Positions 46,962-55,936 of a stretch of 58,555 bases of DNA are shown here, in pieces (position 1 is the first letter of the stretch; every line of letters starts with the position of its first letter). The stretch lies in contig MUKC01000020.1 in assembly GCA_002049795.1 (NCBI GenBank), positions 1 through 58,555 on the forward strand. Reading direction: 5' to 3'. Below the pieces are notes generated by a model. The model was not told where the DNA came from and searched no databases. It saw nothing but the letters and a program-made list of their open reading frames with translations. Made by a program: the position numbers and the translations under genes. The stretch is from Desulfobacca sp. 4484_104. Lineage in GTDB: Bacteria > Desulfobacterota > Desulfobaccia > Desulfobaccales > Desulfobaccaceae.

Positions 46962-47192
46962 CTAACCTCGCGGCAATCTTCCCATGAGCGCGGATTGGGC
47001 ACATACTCGGTTGGCCTCTACTAAGAGGCCTTTGAGTTCCGCCACCAGTTGATCGATGTTGAAAACCGCCAAGGAAAAGACAATATTTGCCAATATTAAC
47101 AAGGCGAGTGGCAACAGGACAAACCGCAGGGCGGCGAAATAAGTTGATCCGCTCAGAACAGATTGATCATGGTAGTTTACCTTAGAATTCAT
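46962..47192 (-). CDS. Small single-helix membrane protein, unknown function
   Basis: This 76-residue protein has a polar N-terminus, one long hydrophobic stretch at ~20-48 (ALRFVLLPLALLILANIVFS and on) and a short tail with VAELKGLLVEANRV. I do not recognise it. It is transcribed away from the nucleoside phosphorylase gene, and the two share a 158-base region. No clear ribosome site was found; it could be a chance frame. Confidence 0.4.
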   Translation of the reverse strand: MNSKVNYHDQSVLSGSTYFAALRFVLLPLALLILANIVFSLAVFNIDQLVAELKGLLVEANRVCAQSALMGRLPRG

Positions 47193-47313
47193 GGCGGCTG
47201 ATTTTTCCTCACTTTGCCTGGCATGTTTATCAAAATCAAATTCAGCCTAGACCAAGGTCCCATAAAAATCAACCGGACAGTTTGGGTGTTATTAACCCAA
47301 AGCAAAACTAAGG

Positions 47314-47341
47314 TTGACTATCCTGGCGGGTCTGCTAATAT
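47314..47341 (+). promoter_or_regulatory. Possible promoter of the phosphorylase-DUF1786 operon
   Basis: TTGACT (47314-47319), 16-base spacer, TAATAT (47336-47341). Transcription would begin within a few bases of the ATG at 47351, so the mRNA would be nearly leaderless unless translation starts at a later codon. No ribosome site precedes the ATG, which agrees with either reading. Confidence 0.4.
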
Positions 47342-47350
47342 AAAACGTTA

Positions 47351-48112
47351 ATGTCCGATAATCAGGAACCGGGCGGTGAGGCGGTAGTCATTGCTCCCCG
47401 CCGGGGGCGGCGGGAAGCCTCGATTCCGTGCCGCGTTGTAATGAGCTTTGTCCGCCAGGATTATCAATATCTGTGCCGCCTGGCTGGTACCCCAGGTAAA
47501 ATCCGAGAATTCGCTGATTGCCCCTACCGGGAAGGGGTGTGGGACGGGCAGGCGCTGACCATTGTGGGGCCCGCGCCTGGGGCCCCTTATGCCGTATTAG
47601 TAATGGAAAAAATGATTGCCCTGGGGGCTCAAGCTATTCTGGGGCTGGGGTGGTGTGGTTCTCTGCAGGCGGACTTGAAAATCGGCGATTTAGTGTTACC
47701 CGAGGCGGCCCACAGTGAGGAAGGGACTTCGCAGCATTATCCGGTCGGCGAGCCGAATCCGGGGCCGGATCCTCTTCTAACTAAGCTTCTGAGACAGCAA
47801 TTGCACCGGAGAGGTTATGACTTTTGCACCGGAAAAGTCTGGACTACTGACGCCTTTTATCGGGAAACCGTCCACAAAGTCAAATCCTACGGAGCGCAAG
47901 GCATACTAGCAGTGGAGATGGAAATGTCGGCGCTGTTCACGGTGGGGCAATTTCGTGGCGTCGCGGTGGCCGGCCTGCTCATCGTCTCCGATGAATTGGC
48001 GAACCTGACTTGGCGTCACGGATTTGGCCAGGCCCGCCTGCATCAGGCCCGACAGCAGGCGGCCCAGATAGCTCTCGACACCCTGGCGGCCTGGGAAGGT
48101 GACCATGACTAA
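47351..48112 (+). CDS. Nucleoside phosphorylase (uridine/purine phosphorylase superfamily)
   Basis: The 253-residue protein belongs to the PNP/UDP family: GPAPGAPYAVLVMEKMIALG, then LGLGWCGSLQADLKIGDLVLP (phosphate/ribose region), TTDAFYRET, and the ribose-binding VEMEMSALFTVGQFRGV followed by LIVSDEL with the catalytic Asp. These enzymes split nucleosides with phosphate to a base and ribose-1-phosphate. The LIVSDEL and MEMSAL segments are like uridine or methylthioadenosine-type phosphorylases, but the base cannot be assigned. The first ~30 residues look unlike the family, so the real start may be later. It overlaps the next gene by eight bases. Confidence 0.88.
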   Translation: MSDNQEPGGEAVVIAPRRGRREASIPCRVVMSFVRQDYQYLCRLAGTPGKIREFADCPYREGVWDGQALTIVGPAPGAPYAVLVMEKMIALGAQAILGLGWCGSLQADLKIGDLVLPEAAHSEEGTSQHYPVGEPNPGPDPLLTKLLRQQLHRRGYDFCTGKVWTTDAFYRETVHKVKSYGAQGILAVEMEMSALFTVGQFRGVAVAGLLIVSDELANLTWRHGFGQARLHQARQQAAQIALDTLAAWEGDHD

Positions 48113-49190
48113 TTCCCAAGTGCCGCATTTACGTATCCTGGCCATTGATGTCGGCGGTGGCACTCAGGATATCCTGCTCTGGGATTCAGATCAGCCCCTG
48201 GAAAATGCCGTCAAGTTGATTTTGCCTGCCCCGACCCAGATAATCGGAAGGCGTATTCAGCGGCTAACCGCGGCCCGAGCCGATATCTGCCTTACCGGCC
48301 GTCTCATGGGGGGCGGGCCGGTAAATAAAGCGATTAAACAGCATCTGGCCGCCGGGCTTAAGGTCTATGCCCAGCCTGGACCAGCCCTAACTCTGGGTGA
48401 TAATCTGGACCGCGTCAAGGAGTTGGGTATTGAGTTGGTTGACCAACCCCCTAACGGGGCCATACCGGTGGTCCTGGGTGATATCGACCTGGCTGCCCTT
48501 AGTCGGTTGTGGGACGACTTCGAGGTTTCCCCGCCCAAACAATATGCCCTGGCCGTGCAGGATCACGGTTTCAGCCCCCAGCTCAGCAATCGCCGTTTCC
48601 GTTTTCAACACTGGCAGGCCTTCCTAAGGCAGGGGGGACGATTGTCAGATCTGGCTTACAGATCTCCACCGTCTTATCTGACCCGGATGGCGGCCGGATT
48701 AGAAATTTTGCCCAGCGCGATATTGATGGATACTTGTACCGCAGGAATTAGAGGGGCTTTGCTCGACCCCGAGGCCCAGGCCCACCAGGACAACGGTCTG
48801 CTAGTAGTTAATATCGGCAACGCTCACACCTTTGCGGCACTGGTTCAGCAAGACCGGTTATGGGGGCTTTATGAACATCATACCCGCTTGTTGACCCCAG
48901 CCAAATTAGCCGATCATCTCAGCCGTTTCCAGGCGGGAACTCTGTCAGACGAGGAAATTTATCAAGATCAAGGGCATGGCTGTGCCATAGACCCAGATTA
49001 TCCTGCCACCGCCCCCTTTCGATTCACGGTCATTACCGGGCCGCAGCGTCGGCTAGCCGAGGGTTTCCCGGCCCATTTTGCCGCGCCCTTTGGCGACCTG
49101 ATGCTTACCGGTTGCTTCGGCCTGATGGCGGCTTACCTGGAATTATCCGGACTTTACCATAATTATGGAATTGGCCGATACAGATTATAG
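48105..49190 (+). CDS. DUF1786 family protein (sugar-kinase/actin-like fold suspected)
   Basis: The protein begins LRILAIDVGGGTQDILLWD, a nucleotide phosphate-binding loop like that of ASKHA (acetate/sugar kinase, Hsc70, actin) proteins. It contains TGRLMGGGPVNKAI, VQDHGFSP, and a second motif LVVNIGNAHTFAALV. This matches the uncharacterised DUF1786 family as I remember it. ATG 48105 is chosen because a GGGAAGG site precedes it; a GTG six bases earlier is possible. It overlaps the phosphorylase gene upstream and the GNAT gene downstream (26 bases). A kinase acting on a sugar product of the phosphorylase is a tempting but unproved link. Confidence 0.82.
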   Translation: MTNSQVPHLRILAIDVGGGTQDILLWDSDQPLENAVKLILPAPTQIIGRRIQRLTAARADICLTGRLMGGGPVNKAIKQHLAAGLKVYAQPGPALTLGDNLDRVKELGIELVDQPPNGAIPVVLGDIDLAALSRLWDDFEVSPPKQYALAVQDHGFSPQLSNRRFRFQHWQAFLRQGGRLSDLAYRSPPSYLTRMAAGLEILPSAILMDTCTAGIRGALLDPEAQAHQDNGLLVVNIGNAHTFAALVQQDRLWGLYEHHTRLLTPAKLADHLSRFQAGTLSDEEIYQDQGHGCAIDPDYPATAPFRFTVITGPQRRLAEGFPAHFAAPFGDLMLTGCFGLMAAYLELSGLYHNYGIGRYRL

Positions 49191-49563
49191 TCCAATAATG
49201 TCAAACGCTGAGCTTGGTCCCTGGGTCGAGGCGGAATTTGCCCATCTGACCTTACCGGCGGCCTGGGACCCAGAGAGAAACCGCCGTCGAGTGAATATTA
49301 CCCAGGAAGGATCATTTCTGGAGATTGATTTTTGCCAGGAATACTTAAACCCTGAGCCCCGTTGGATCTTGCGGGCCCGAATAAATCTGTTGTTTGATCA
49401 ACAGGTGGCGATTATTACCTGTCTCCATGTGCTTCCGGCCCTGCGGTCCCAAGGGGTAGGGCGTCAACTCCTGGCTCGAATAGAGAATCTGGTCCGTCAG
49501 CTAAAAATCGACAGGATCTTAATTGATACACCAACCCAGCCATTGCCGCACCTGGCCCCCTGA
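49165..49563 (+). pseudogene. GNAT-family acetyltransferase, C-terminus lost at a deletion junction
   Basis: The 132-residue frame has the GNAT acetyl-CoA motif RSQGVGRQLLARIENLV (residues ~90-106) preceded by VAIITCLHVLPALR, and then IDRILIDTPTQ. In normal members this strand is followed by ~20 residues (aromatic and GF motifs). Here the frame runs instead into PLPHLAP and a stop, in DNA that in another frame encodes the start of the next protein. The loss of both ends indicates a deletion at 49527-49548 that removed the end of this gene and the start of the MBL gene. Substrate unknown. Confidence 0.6.
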
Positions 49564-50354
49564 CCGTTGAATATGGCGGTAATACTAGCTGTGTCGAAGT
49601 CTTACTCCACGGTGGCCCGCGGGTGGTGATTGATGCGGGCAGCGGCATCCGTTCCCTGGGGGACGAGCTTTTAAAATCGGGTCAGCCGGTGTACCTCTAC
49701 TTACTTATTACTCATAGTCATTGGGATCATATCCTGGGATTTCCGTTCTTTGCGCCGATCTATCGCCGGGATACCAAAATATGGGTTGATGGCTGCCCCC
49801 GCGGCTTCTGGGGGCTGGAAGCGGTTTTTGATAGTCACCAGGCTAACGGCTTTTTCCCGGTCGCCTTTAATGAACTTCAGGCTCAGATCCAACCTCTAGG
49901 GATAATCACGCACCGTCCTCTGAAGATCGGAGAGGCGGTTGTCGAGGGCATTGAGCTCAACCACCCCCAGGGTGGCATGGGTTTCCGTTTTCGAGAAAAA
50001 GACCATACTTTTGTATTTTTAACAGACAACGAACTTGACCCTCAAGCCCCGCCGGGCAAGCAGTTGATTGATTATGCCTACTTTGCGCAGGGTTGTGACT
50101 TACTGGTCCATGACGCCCAATATACCCCGGAAGAAATAACCGAGCGCCGGGGCTGGGGCCATTCTACCTATGCAGAGGCAGTAGAGCTGGCCCTGAGCGC
50201 GGGAGCCCGTCGCTTGCGCCTGTTCCACCACGATCCGGCCCGTAGCGATGCCCAGATCCGAGAGCTGGTTTGCCAGGCGCGGAACTTGGTGACCGCGCGG
50301 CACGGTCACCTGGAGGTAGATGCCGCCCGCGAAGGTGAGGTTATTGCCTTATAA
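49527..50354 (+). pseudogene. MBL-fold metallohydrolase (PhnP/phosphodiesterase-like), N-terminus lost
   Basis: The frame is open from 49527 and reads PAIAAPGPLTVEYGGNTSC, typical of residues ~12-30 of this family (normally after a first strand ending GTRGS). The rest is intact: DAGSGIRSLG, the metal-binding THSHWDHILGFPFF, ELNHPQGGMGFRF, LVHDAQYTPEE and HSTYAEAVELAL, ending in the RLRLFHHDP segment. These proteins hydrolyse phosphodiesters such as cyclic phosphoribosyl compounds or act in signalling. No start codon with a ribosome site precedes the conserved part; the first usable in-frame codon is GTG 49623, which would cut off the first strands. Confidence 0.65.
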
Positions 50355-50425
50355 AGTTTTAACCTATAACTTCTTGCCAATCTTATGATCACCTGCCCGA
50401 CTTAGCCGAATCGGAAACACCCTCT

Positions 50426-51283
50426 ATGTCAAAGGATAATTTAGCCATGACCAGTAGCTTAGATCCAAGCTTTCCAGCGCCGCCGCTCAACGACTGTGAA
50501 TATGCTAAATGTTTCAATATCTTTAGGCAGATGTGCAGTGAACAGCTGTCGATGCAGGAGTGGCTAAACAATGACTTTATTCCCCGCCTTGACTGGCCAG
50601 GGCCGCTGGAGATTTTGAGTATCGGCAGTGGGACCGGCGATTTTGATCTGCAACTGATGTCACTGCTCTTGACGCGCTGGCCGATTCAGAGCTACGTGGC
50701 GATTGATCCTAACCTTAACCATAACCAGGTTTTTCAGGCCAGCTTTACGAAAAGTGGCTTGCCCCTTCAAAATTTTCAAATTCTCTCTCAAACCTTTCCT
50801 GGCCCACCTTTGCACCAGAAACTCGACCTCATCCATCTGACTCACTGTCTCTATTATATCCCCGACCGCCGCCAGGCGATTTTGAATGCTCTTGAATTGC
50901 TCAAGAACCAGGGCCGTCTATTAATTTTTCATCAAACGCCACTAGGCATCAATGAGATTCAACGGCATTTTCTGAAGCGAGCCAAGGGACACGCGCAGGA
51001 GATGTTTTCCTCCCGAGATATTTATGAATTGTTGAAAAAATTGCCGGTTTCCTTTAAATTTGATATTATTGATGGTGTCTTGGATATTACCGCATGTCTG
51101 GACCCGGAATCGTTTCATGGCCAGCAACTAATTAATTTCTTTTTAGAATGTCGGGCGGATAACTTACCCCCGGCTTTTCGGCAGGAAATCATAAGCTTTA
51201 TCAAAGAAATCGCTTTTGAAGACCAGGGGCGCCAGGTGATCTTTCAGCCCGTAGGAGTTTTTGTTATAAACAAGTCGGCTTAA
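50426..51283 (+). CDS. Class I SAM-dependent methyltransferase-like protein
   Basis: The 285-residue protein has the SAM-binding loop EILSIGSGTGDFDL (residues ~55-68), the acidic ribose contact YVAIDPNLNHNQ, and the post-II segment LDLIHLTHCLYYIPDRRQAI, as in Rossmann-fold methyltransferases of the histamine-N-methyltransferase-like group. The first ~30 residues are poorly conserved, and ATG 50450 (MTSSLD), which follows AAGGA more closely, may be the true start. Substrate unknown. Its stop lies 11 bases before the next gene, so it belongs to the same operon. Confidence 0.8.
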   Translation: MSKDNLAMTSSLDPSFPAPPLNDCEYAKCFNIFRQMCSEQLSMQEWLNNDFIPRLDWPGPLEILSIGSGTGDFDLQLMSLLLTRWPIQSYVAIDPNLNHNQVFQASFTKSGLPLQNFQILSQTFPGPPLHQKLDLIHLTHCLYYIPDRRQAILNALELLKNQGRLLIFHQTPLGINEIQRHFLKRAKGHAQEMFSSRDIYELLKKLPVSFKFDIIDGVLDITACLDPESFHGQQLINFFLECRADNLPPAFRQEIISFIKEIAFEDQGRQVIFQPVGVFVINKSA

Positions 51284-51293
51284 TGAGGGTCAG

Positions 51294-51587
51294 ATGCGGT
51301 TGGTCATTGAAGTTAAGCAAATTAAAGGTAACTGCCCGGTCTATCAGGTCGGAGACACCTTTGTCCTGGAGCAGGGTTATATTCTTGAACCGGTGGTCAG
51401 CACCCGCATCTGTATGCACTCCCTGGCTTCGCTGTTGCCCTATTATGTCGCTCTGGTCCACGGCGTCAACCCGGTGGCTTTGGGTCTTAGCCCCGGGGAC
51501 CCAAAGGTAGCCTATGTGCAATGTCTTGATCCTTGTGAAACCACAGGCGGCGGGACCGTCCTATTTGCTATTACTCGCCAGGATTGA
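51294..51587 (+). CDS. TIGR04076 family protein
   Basis: The 97-residue protein has the layout of the TIGR04076 family: KGNCPVYQVGDTFVLEQGYI, then RICMHSLASLLPYYVALVHG and VAYVQCLDPCETTGGGTVLF, with cysteines in NCPV, ICMH and CLDPC at conserved spots. The function is unknown; the cysteines could hold a metal. A GAGG ribosome site lies five bases before the ATG. It is the last gene of the phosphorylase-DUF1786 cluster; shikimate genes begin 63 bases later. Confidence 0.85.
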   Translation: MRLVIEVKQIKGNCPVYQVGDTFVLEQGYILEPVVSTRICMHSLASLLPYYVALVHGVNPVALGLSPGDPKVAYVQCLDPCETTGGGTVLFAITRQD

Positions 51588-51649
51588 ATCCTCGGTCAGC
51601 AACAAATTCCCATTCCAGGTAGATTAAGAGCCTTGACTTCAGTGAAGAA

Positions 51650-52192
51650 ATGTTAAACATAGTTTTGATCGGTTACCGAGCTACCGGCAAGACCACCGTG
51701 GGCCAACTCGTGGCCCGAGATCTGCACCGACAATTTGTGGACCTGGATCAGGTCTTGGAACAGGAAGCCGGAGAAAGCATTGCCGACCTGGTGGGCCGCG
51801 AGGGCTGGCCGGAATTTCGCCGCCGGGAAAAAGCACTGGTGGCCCGTTACGCCGAACAATCAGGGCTGGTACTGGCCACCGGCGGCGGCGTGGTAATCGA
51901 CGCTGAAAACATCGACCGGCTCAAGCAACAGGGCTTGCTTGTCTGGCTGGTCGCGGAACCGGAGATTATTCAGGAACGACTAGCCCAGGACCAGGCCGAA
52001 GTTGCGCGTCGGCCCGCCCTGACCAGCGGACAGACGGTCACCGAAGTGGAAGAAGTCTTGCGGACTCGCCAACCCCTTTACCAGGCCGCGGCGGATGTGG
52101 TGATTTCCACTTCAGACTTATCTATCGACCAGGTGGCCAGCCGGATAATCGCCGCGGTCCGGTATCAGGAGAGGGCAAATAGTGGGCGGTAA
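51650..52192 (+). CDS. aroK: Shikimate kinase
   Basis: AroK phosphorylates shikimate at O3 with ATP. The 180-residue protein has the P-loop GYRATGKTTVGQLV, the DLDQVLEQEAGESIADLV segment with the shikimate-binding Asp, EFRRREKALV, and LATGGGVVID. The LID region holds RPAL. Length is normal. It overlaps aroC by 11 bases and, with aroC and tyrA, forms an aromatic amino-acid operon. Confidence 0.96.
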   Translation: MLNIVLIGYRATGKTTVGQLVARDLHRQFVDLDQVLEQEAGESIADLVGREGWPEFRRREKALVARYAEQSGLVLATGGGVVIDAENIDRLKQQGLLVWLVAEPEIIQERLAQDQAEVARRPALTSGQTVTEVEEVLRTRQPLYQAAADVVISTSDLSIDQVASRIIAAVRYQERANSGR

Positions 52193-53234
52193 TAGCTTCG
52201 GCCAAATTTTTCGGGTTACCACCTGGGGGGAGTCGCACGGACCGGCCCTGGGTGCGGTGATCGATGGCTGTCCCCCGAAATTGTCCCTGTCCGCCTCAGA
52301 TATCGAAGTTGAACTGGCGCGGCGACGGCCGGGTGGCTCCAAATTTACTTCCCCCCGTAAAGAACCGGACCGGGTGGAGATTCTGTCCGGCGTGTTCGAG
52401 GGGCGCACCAGCGGTACGCCCCTCAGTCTGATCGTCTACAACCGGGATGTCAAAAGTGAGCCATATGAACCCCTGCGCCAACTCTTCCGGCCCGGGCACG
52501 GTGATTTTACCTATTGGCGCAAATACGGCGTGCGCGATCACCGCGGCGGCGGCCGGTCCTCAGCCCGGGAAACCGTCGCCCGGGTGGCGGCCGGGGCGGT
52601 AGCCCAAAAGGTTCTGGACCAAGACGGCATCCAGGTTCGAGCTTATACTTTGGAGCTCGGCGGAGTCCGGGCGCAGAATTTCGACCTGGAGCAGATCTGG
52701 GAAAATCCTTTTTTCTGTCCGGATGCAGCGGTAGTCGAGGCCATGGCGGCGCGGGTGCAGGCCGTCCGGGAACAAGGCGACTCCCTGGGCGGGCTGGTAG
52801 AGGTGCGGGTCCAGGGCTGTCCGGCGGGCTTGGGGGAGCCGGTGTTCGACAAATTGGACGCGGTCCTAGCCCAGGCGGTGATGTCGGTCGGTGCTGTAAA
52901 AGGAGTGGAAATCGGCGCCGGGTTTGCCGCGGCCCGCATGTTGGGTTCAGAACATAACGATCCTTTGACTCCATCCGGCTTCGCCAGCAACCACGCCGGG
53001 GGCATCCTGGCGGGAATCTCGAATGGCGACGCAATAATTGTCCGGGCCGCGGTCAAGCCCATTCCTTCCATCGCCCGGTCGCAACCGACCATCGATCTGC
53101 AGGGCCGACCCCAGACCATTACCATAACCGGGAGACATGATATCAGCGCCATCCCCCGGATTGTGCCAGTCATCGCCGCGATGGTGCGGCTGACCCTGGC
53201 CGACTTTCTTTTACGACAGAGGACCATCATATGA
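52182..53234 (+). CDS. aroC: Chorismate synthase
   Basis: AroC converts EPSP to chorismate, needing reduced FMN. The 350-residue protein shows the three family signatures: GESHGPALGAVIDGCPP near the N-terminus, HRGGGRSSARETVARVAAGA around residue 125, and the late SRSQP-like region (IARSQPTIDLQG) with RHDISAIPR. It starts on GTG 52182 (the next residues GGNSFGQIFRVTTWG are standard) and ends with ATGA overlapping tyrA. Confidence 0.98.
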   Translation: MGGNSFGQIFRVTTWGESHGPALGAVIDGCPPKLSLSASDIEVELARRRPGGSKFTSPRKEPDRVEILSGVFEGRTSGTPLSLIVYNRDVKSEPYEPLRQLFRPGHGDFTYWRKYGVRDHRGGGRSSARETVARVAAGAVAQKVLDQDGIQVRAYTLELGGVRAQNFDLEQIWENPFFCPDAAVVEAMAARVQAVREQGDSLGGLVEVRVQGCPAGLGEPVFDKLDAVLAQAVMSVGAVKGVEIGAGFAAARMLGSEHNDPLTPSGFASNHAGGILAGISNGDAIIVRAAVKPIPSIARSQPTIDLQGRPQTITITGRHDISAIPRIVPVIAAMVRLTLADFLLRQRTII

Positions 53235-54037
53235 GTATCAAAGTAGGTATTGTTGGCGGCCAGGGCCAGATGGGCCAGTGGTTCAAACGATTTTTTGAGG
53301 AACAAGGGCTGGAGGTCCTGGTAACCGGCTCCTCTACCACGCCATTTTCACCAGAAGTGGCCCGCCAGGTAGATGTAGCGATAATTTCGGTACCTATGCA
53401 TATTACTGAGCAAACCATTCGCGACATTTCTCCTCATCTCCGCCCTGAAGCCCTGCTGATGGACTTGACCTCCTTGAAAAAAGATCCCATGGCCGCCATG
53501 CTACAATACTTTCCGGGCGAGGTGGTCGGCACCCATCCCTTATTCGGACCTGGCTTGGAGACTATTAAAGGCTCGATCATGGTTTTGTGTCCGGGGCGAG
53601 GTCAGCGCTGGTTTAATTGGCTCAAAGACCTGCTGACTCGAGCCGGGGCCATAGTGCAAATCACTACCCCGGAGGAACACGATATTATGATGTCGGTGGT
53701 CCAGGGCCTGACCCACTTTGTGCTGATTGCCATGGGCACGACCCTGCGCACCCTGGGGACCAAAATCAATGAATTGGATGATTTTGCGACCCCCACTTTT
53801 CGGAAATTGTTTGGTCAGGTGCAACACCTGTTTAACCAAAAATCAGATCTTTATGCCTGTATCCAACTGCGCAATCAGGCCAACCAGGTAATTCTGGCGG
53901 CGTTTGAGGCCGCGGTGGCCGATATCCGCCGGATTGTCGCTAATCAGGATGCCCCTGGCCTGATCAGCCTTATGGAAGAGAACCGCCGCTTTTTTAACGG
54001 CTTCCGCTTAGTGGCACCACGGTCACCAGAGCAATAA
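53231..54037 (+). CDS. tyrA: Prephenate dehydrogenase
   Basis: TyrA oxidatively decarboxylates prephenate (or arogenate) toward tyrosine. The 268-residue protein opens with the NAD-binding loop VGIVGGQGQMGQWF, then VAIISVPMHIT, MDLTSLKKDPM, and the family hallmark GTHPLFGP with the catalytic His around residue 100. VQGLTHFVLIAMG follows. A fused chorismate mutase or ACT domain is absent. It overlaps aroC by four bases and is the last gene of the aro operon, followed by a terminator. Confidence 0.93.
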   Translation: MSIKVGIVGGQGQMGQWFKRFFEEQGLEVLVTGSSTTPFSPEVARQVDVAIISVPMHITEQTIRDISPHLRPEALLMDLTSLKKDPMAAMLQYFPGEVVGTHPLFGPGLETIKGSIMVLCPGRGQRWFNWLKDLLTRAGAIVQITTPEEHDIMMSVVQGLTHFVLIAMGTTLRTLGTKINELDDFATPTFRKLFGQVQHLFNQKSDLYACIQLRNQANQVILAAFEAAVADIRRIVANQDAPGLISLMEENRRFFNGFRLVAPRSPEQ

Positions 54038-54083
54038 GGGAAACGGTGAGCGGAAAATATTAGGAAGACGCAGTCAACCGCAG

Positions 54084-54106
54084 GGGCGGGGTCACCCCGC
54101 CCTTTT
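54084..54106 (+). terminator. Rho-independent terminator of the aroK-aroC-tyrA operon
   Basis: The stem GGGCGGGG (54084-54091) pairs perfectly with CCCCGCCC (54095-54102) around TCA, followed by TTTT (54103-54106). It lies 46 bases after the tyrA stop. Confidence 0.88.
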
Positions 54107-54125
54107 ACCTTGGTTTCCAAACTGA

Positions 54126-55469
<1,344 letters not shown>

Positions 55470-55473
55470 AAGA

Positions 55474-55538
55474 CGGTTTTCTGTTTAAAAGACAGTTTTC
55501 GGTTTTCTGTTTTCTGTAAAAAAGACTGTTTTCTGTAA
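55474..55538 (+). repeat. Left flank of the bS23-like element (GGTTTTCTGT repeats)
   Basis: Several copies of GGTTTTCTGT and TTTTCTGT follow one another directly after serS. The inverse sequence, ACAGAAAACC in repeated form, lies on the other side of the bS23-like gene at 55939-55976, so together they frame it as imperfect terminal inverted repeats. Confidence 0.7.
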
Positions 55539-55547
55539 GATATTATA

Positions 55548-55919
55548 ATGGTTAACATAAACCGCAAATCCAGATCTTTCCGGGATTTAGATGTCTGGAG
55601 GAAATCTATTGATTTGGTCAAAGAGATTTATCAGATTACCGGCAAATTTCCACCATCCGAAATCTATGGTTTGACTAACCAGATCAGAAGGGCTGCTGTC
55701 TCTATACCATCTAACATTGCTGAGGGGCAAGGCAGAAATTCGGCTAAAGAATTTCGTCAATTTTTGGGTATTGCCTTGGGCTCGGTAGCAGAGATCGAAA
55801 CCCAATTGATAATTGCCCAAGAAATAGGTTACCTGAGCAACGAGAAATTTGATTTTTTGATAATTAGCCTTGATACCATCAGAAAAATGATCAAAAGCTT
55901 AGCTAAGGCCTTAAAGTAA
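55548..55919 (+). CDS. Four-helix bundle protein, bS23/IVS-protein family (TIGR02436)
   Basis: The 123-residue protein has the family blocks SRSFRDLDVWRKSIDLVKEI, FPPSEIYGLTNQIRRAAVSI, PSNIAEGQGRNSAKEF and FLGIALGSVAEIETQL. Members form a pentamer-like four-helix bundle and were first found inside 23S rRNA intervening sequences; free-standing copies are common in metagenomic genomes and their role is unknown. There is no rRNA here. The gene is AT-richer than its neighbours and framed by inverted GGTTTTCTGT repeats, which suggests that gene and repeats were inserted as a unit. Confidence 0.88.
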   Translation: MVNINRKSRSFRDLDVWRKSIDLVKEIYQITGKFPPSEIYGLTNQIRRAAVSIPSNIAEGQGRNSAKEFRQFLGIALGSVAEIETQLIIAQEIGYLSNEKFDFLIISLDTIRKMIKSLAKALK

Positions 55920-55936
55920 CTGGTCCGTATAATCTT

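Noticed and set aside
55548-55919. 23S rRNA intervening sequence
   Set aside because: The bS23-like gene is not in rRNA; flanks are serS and a lipoprotein gene.
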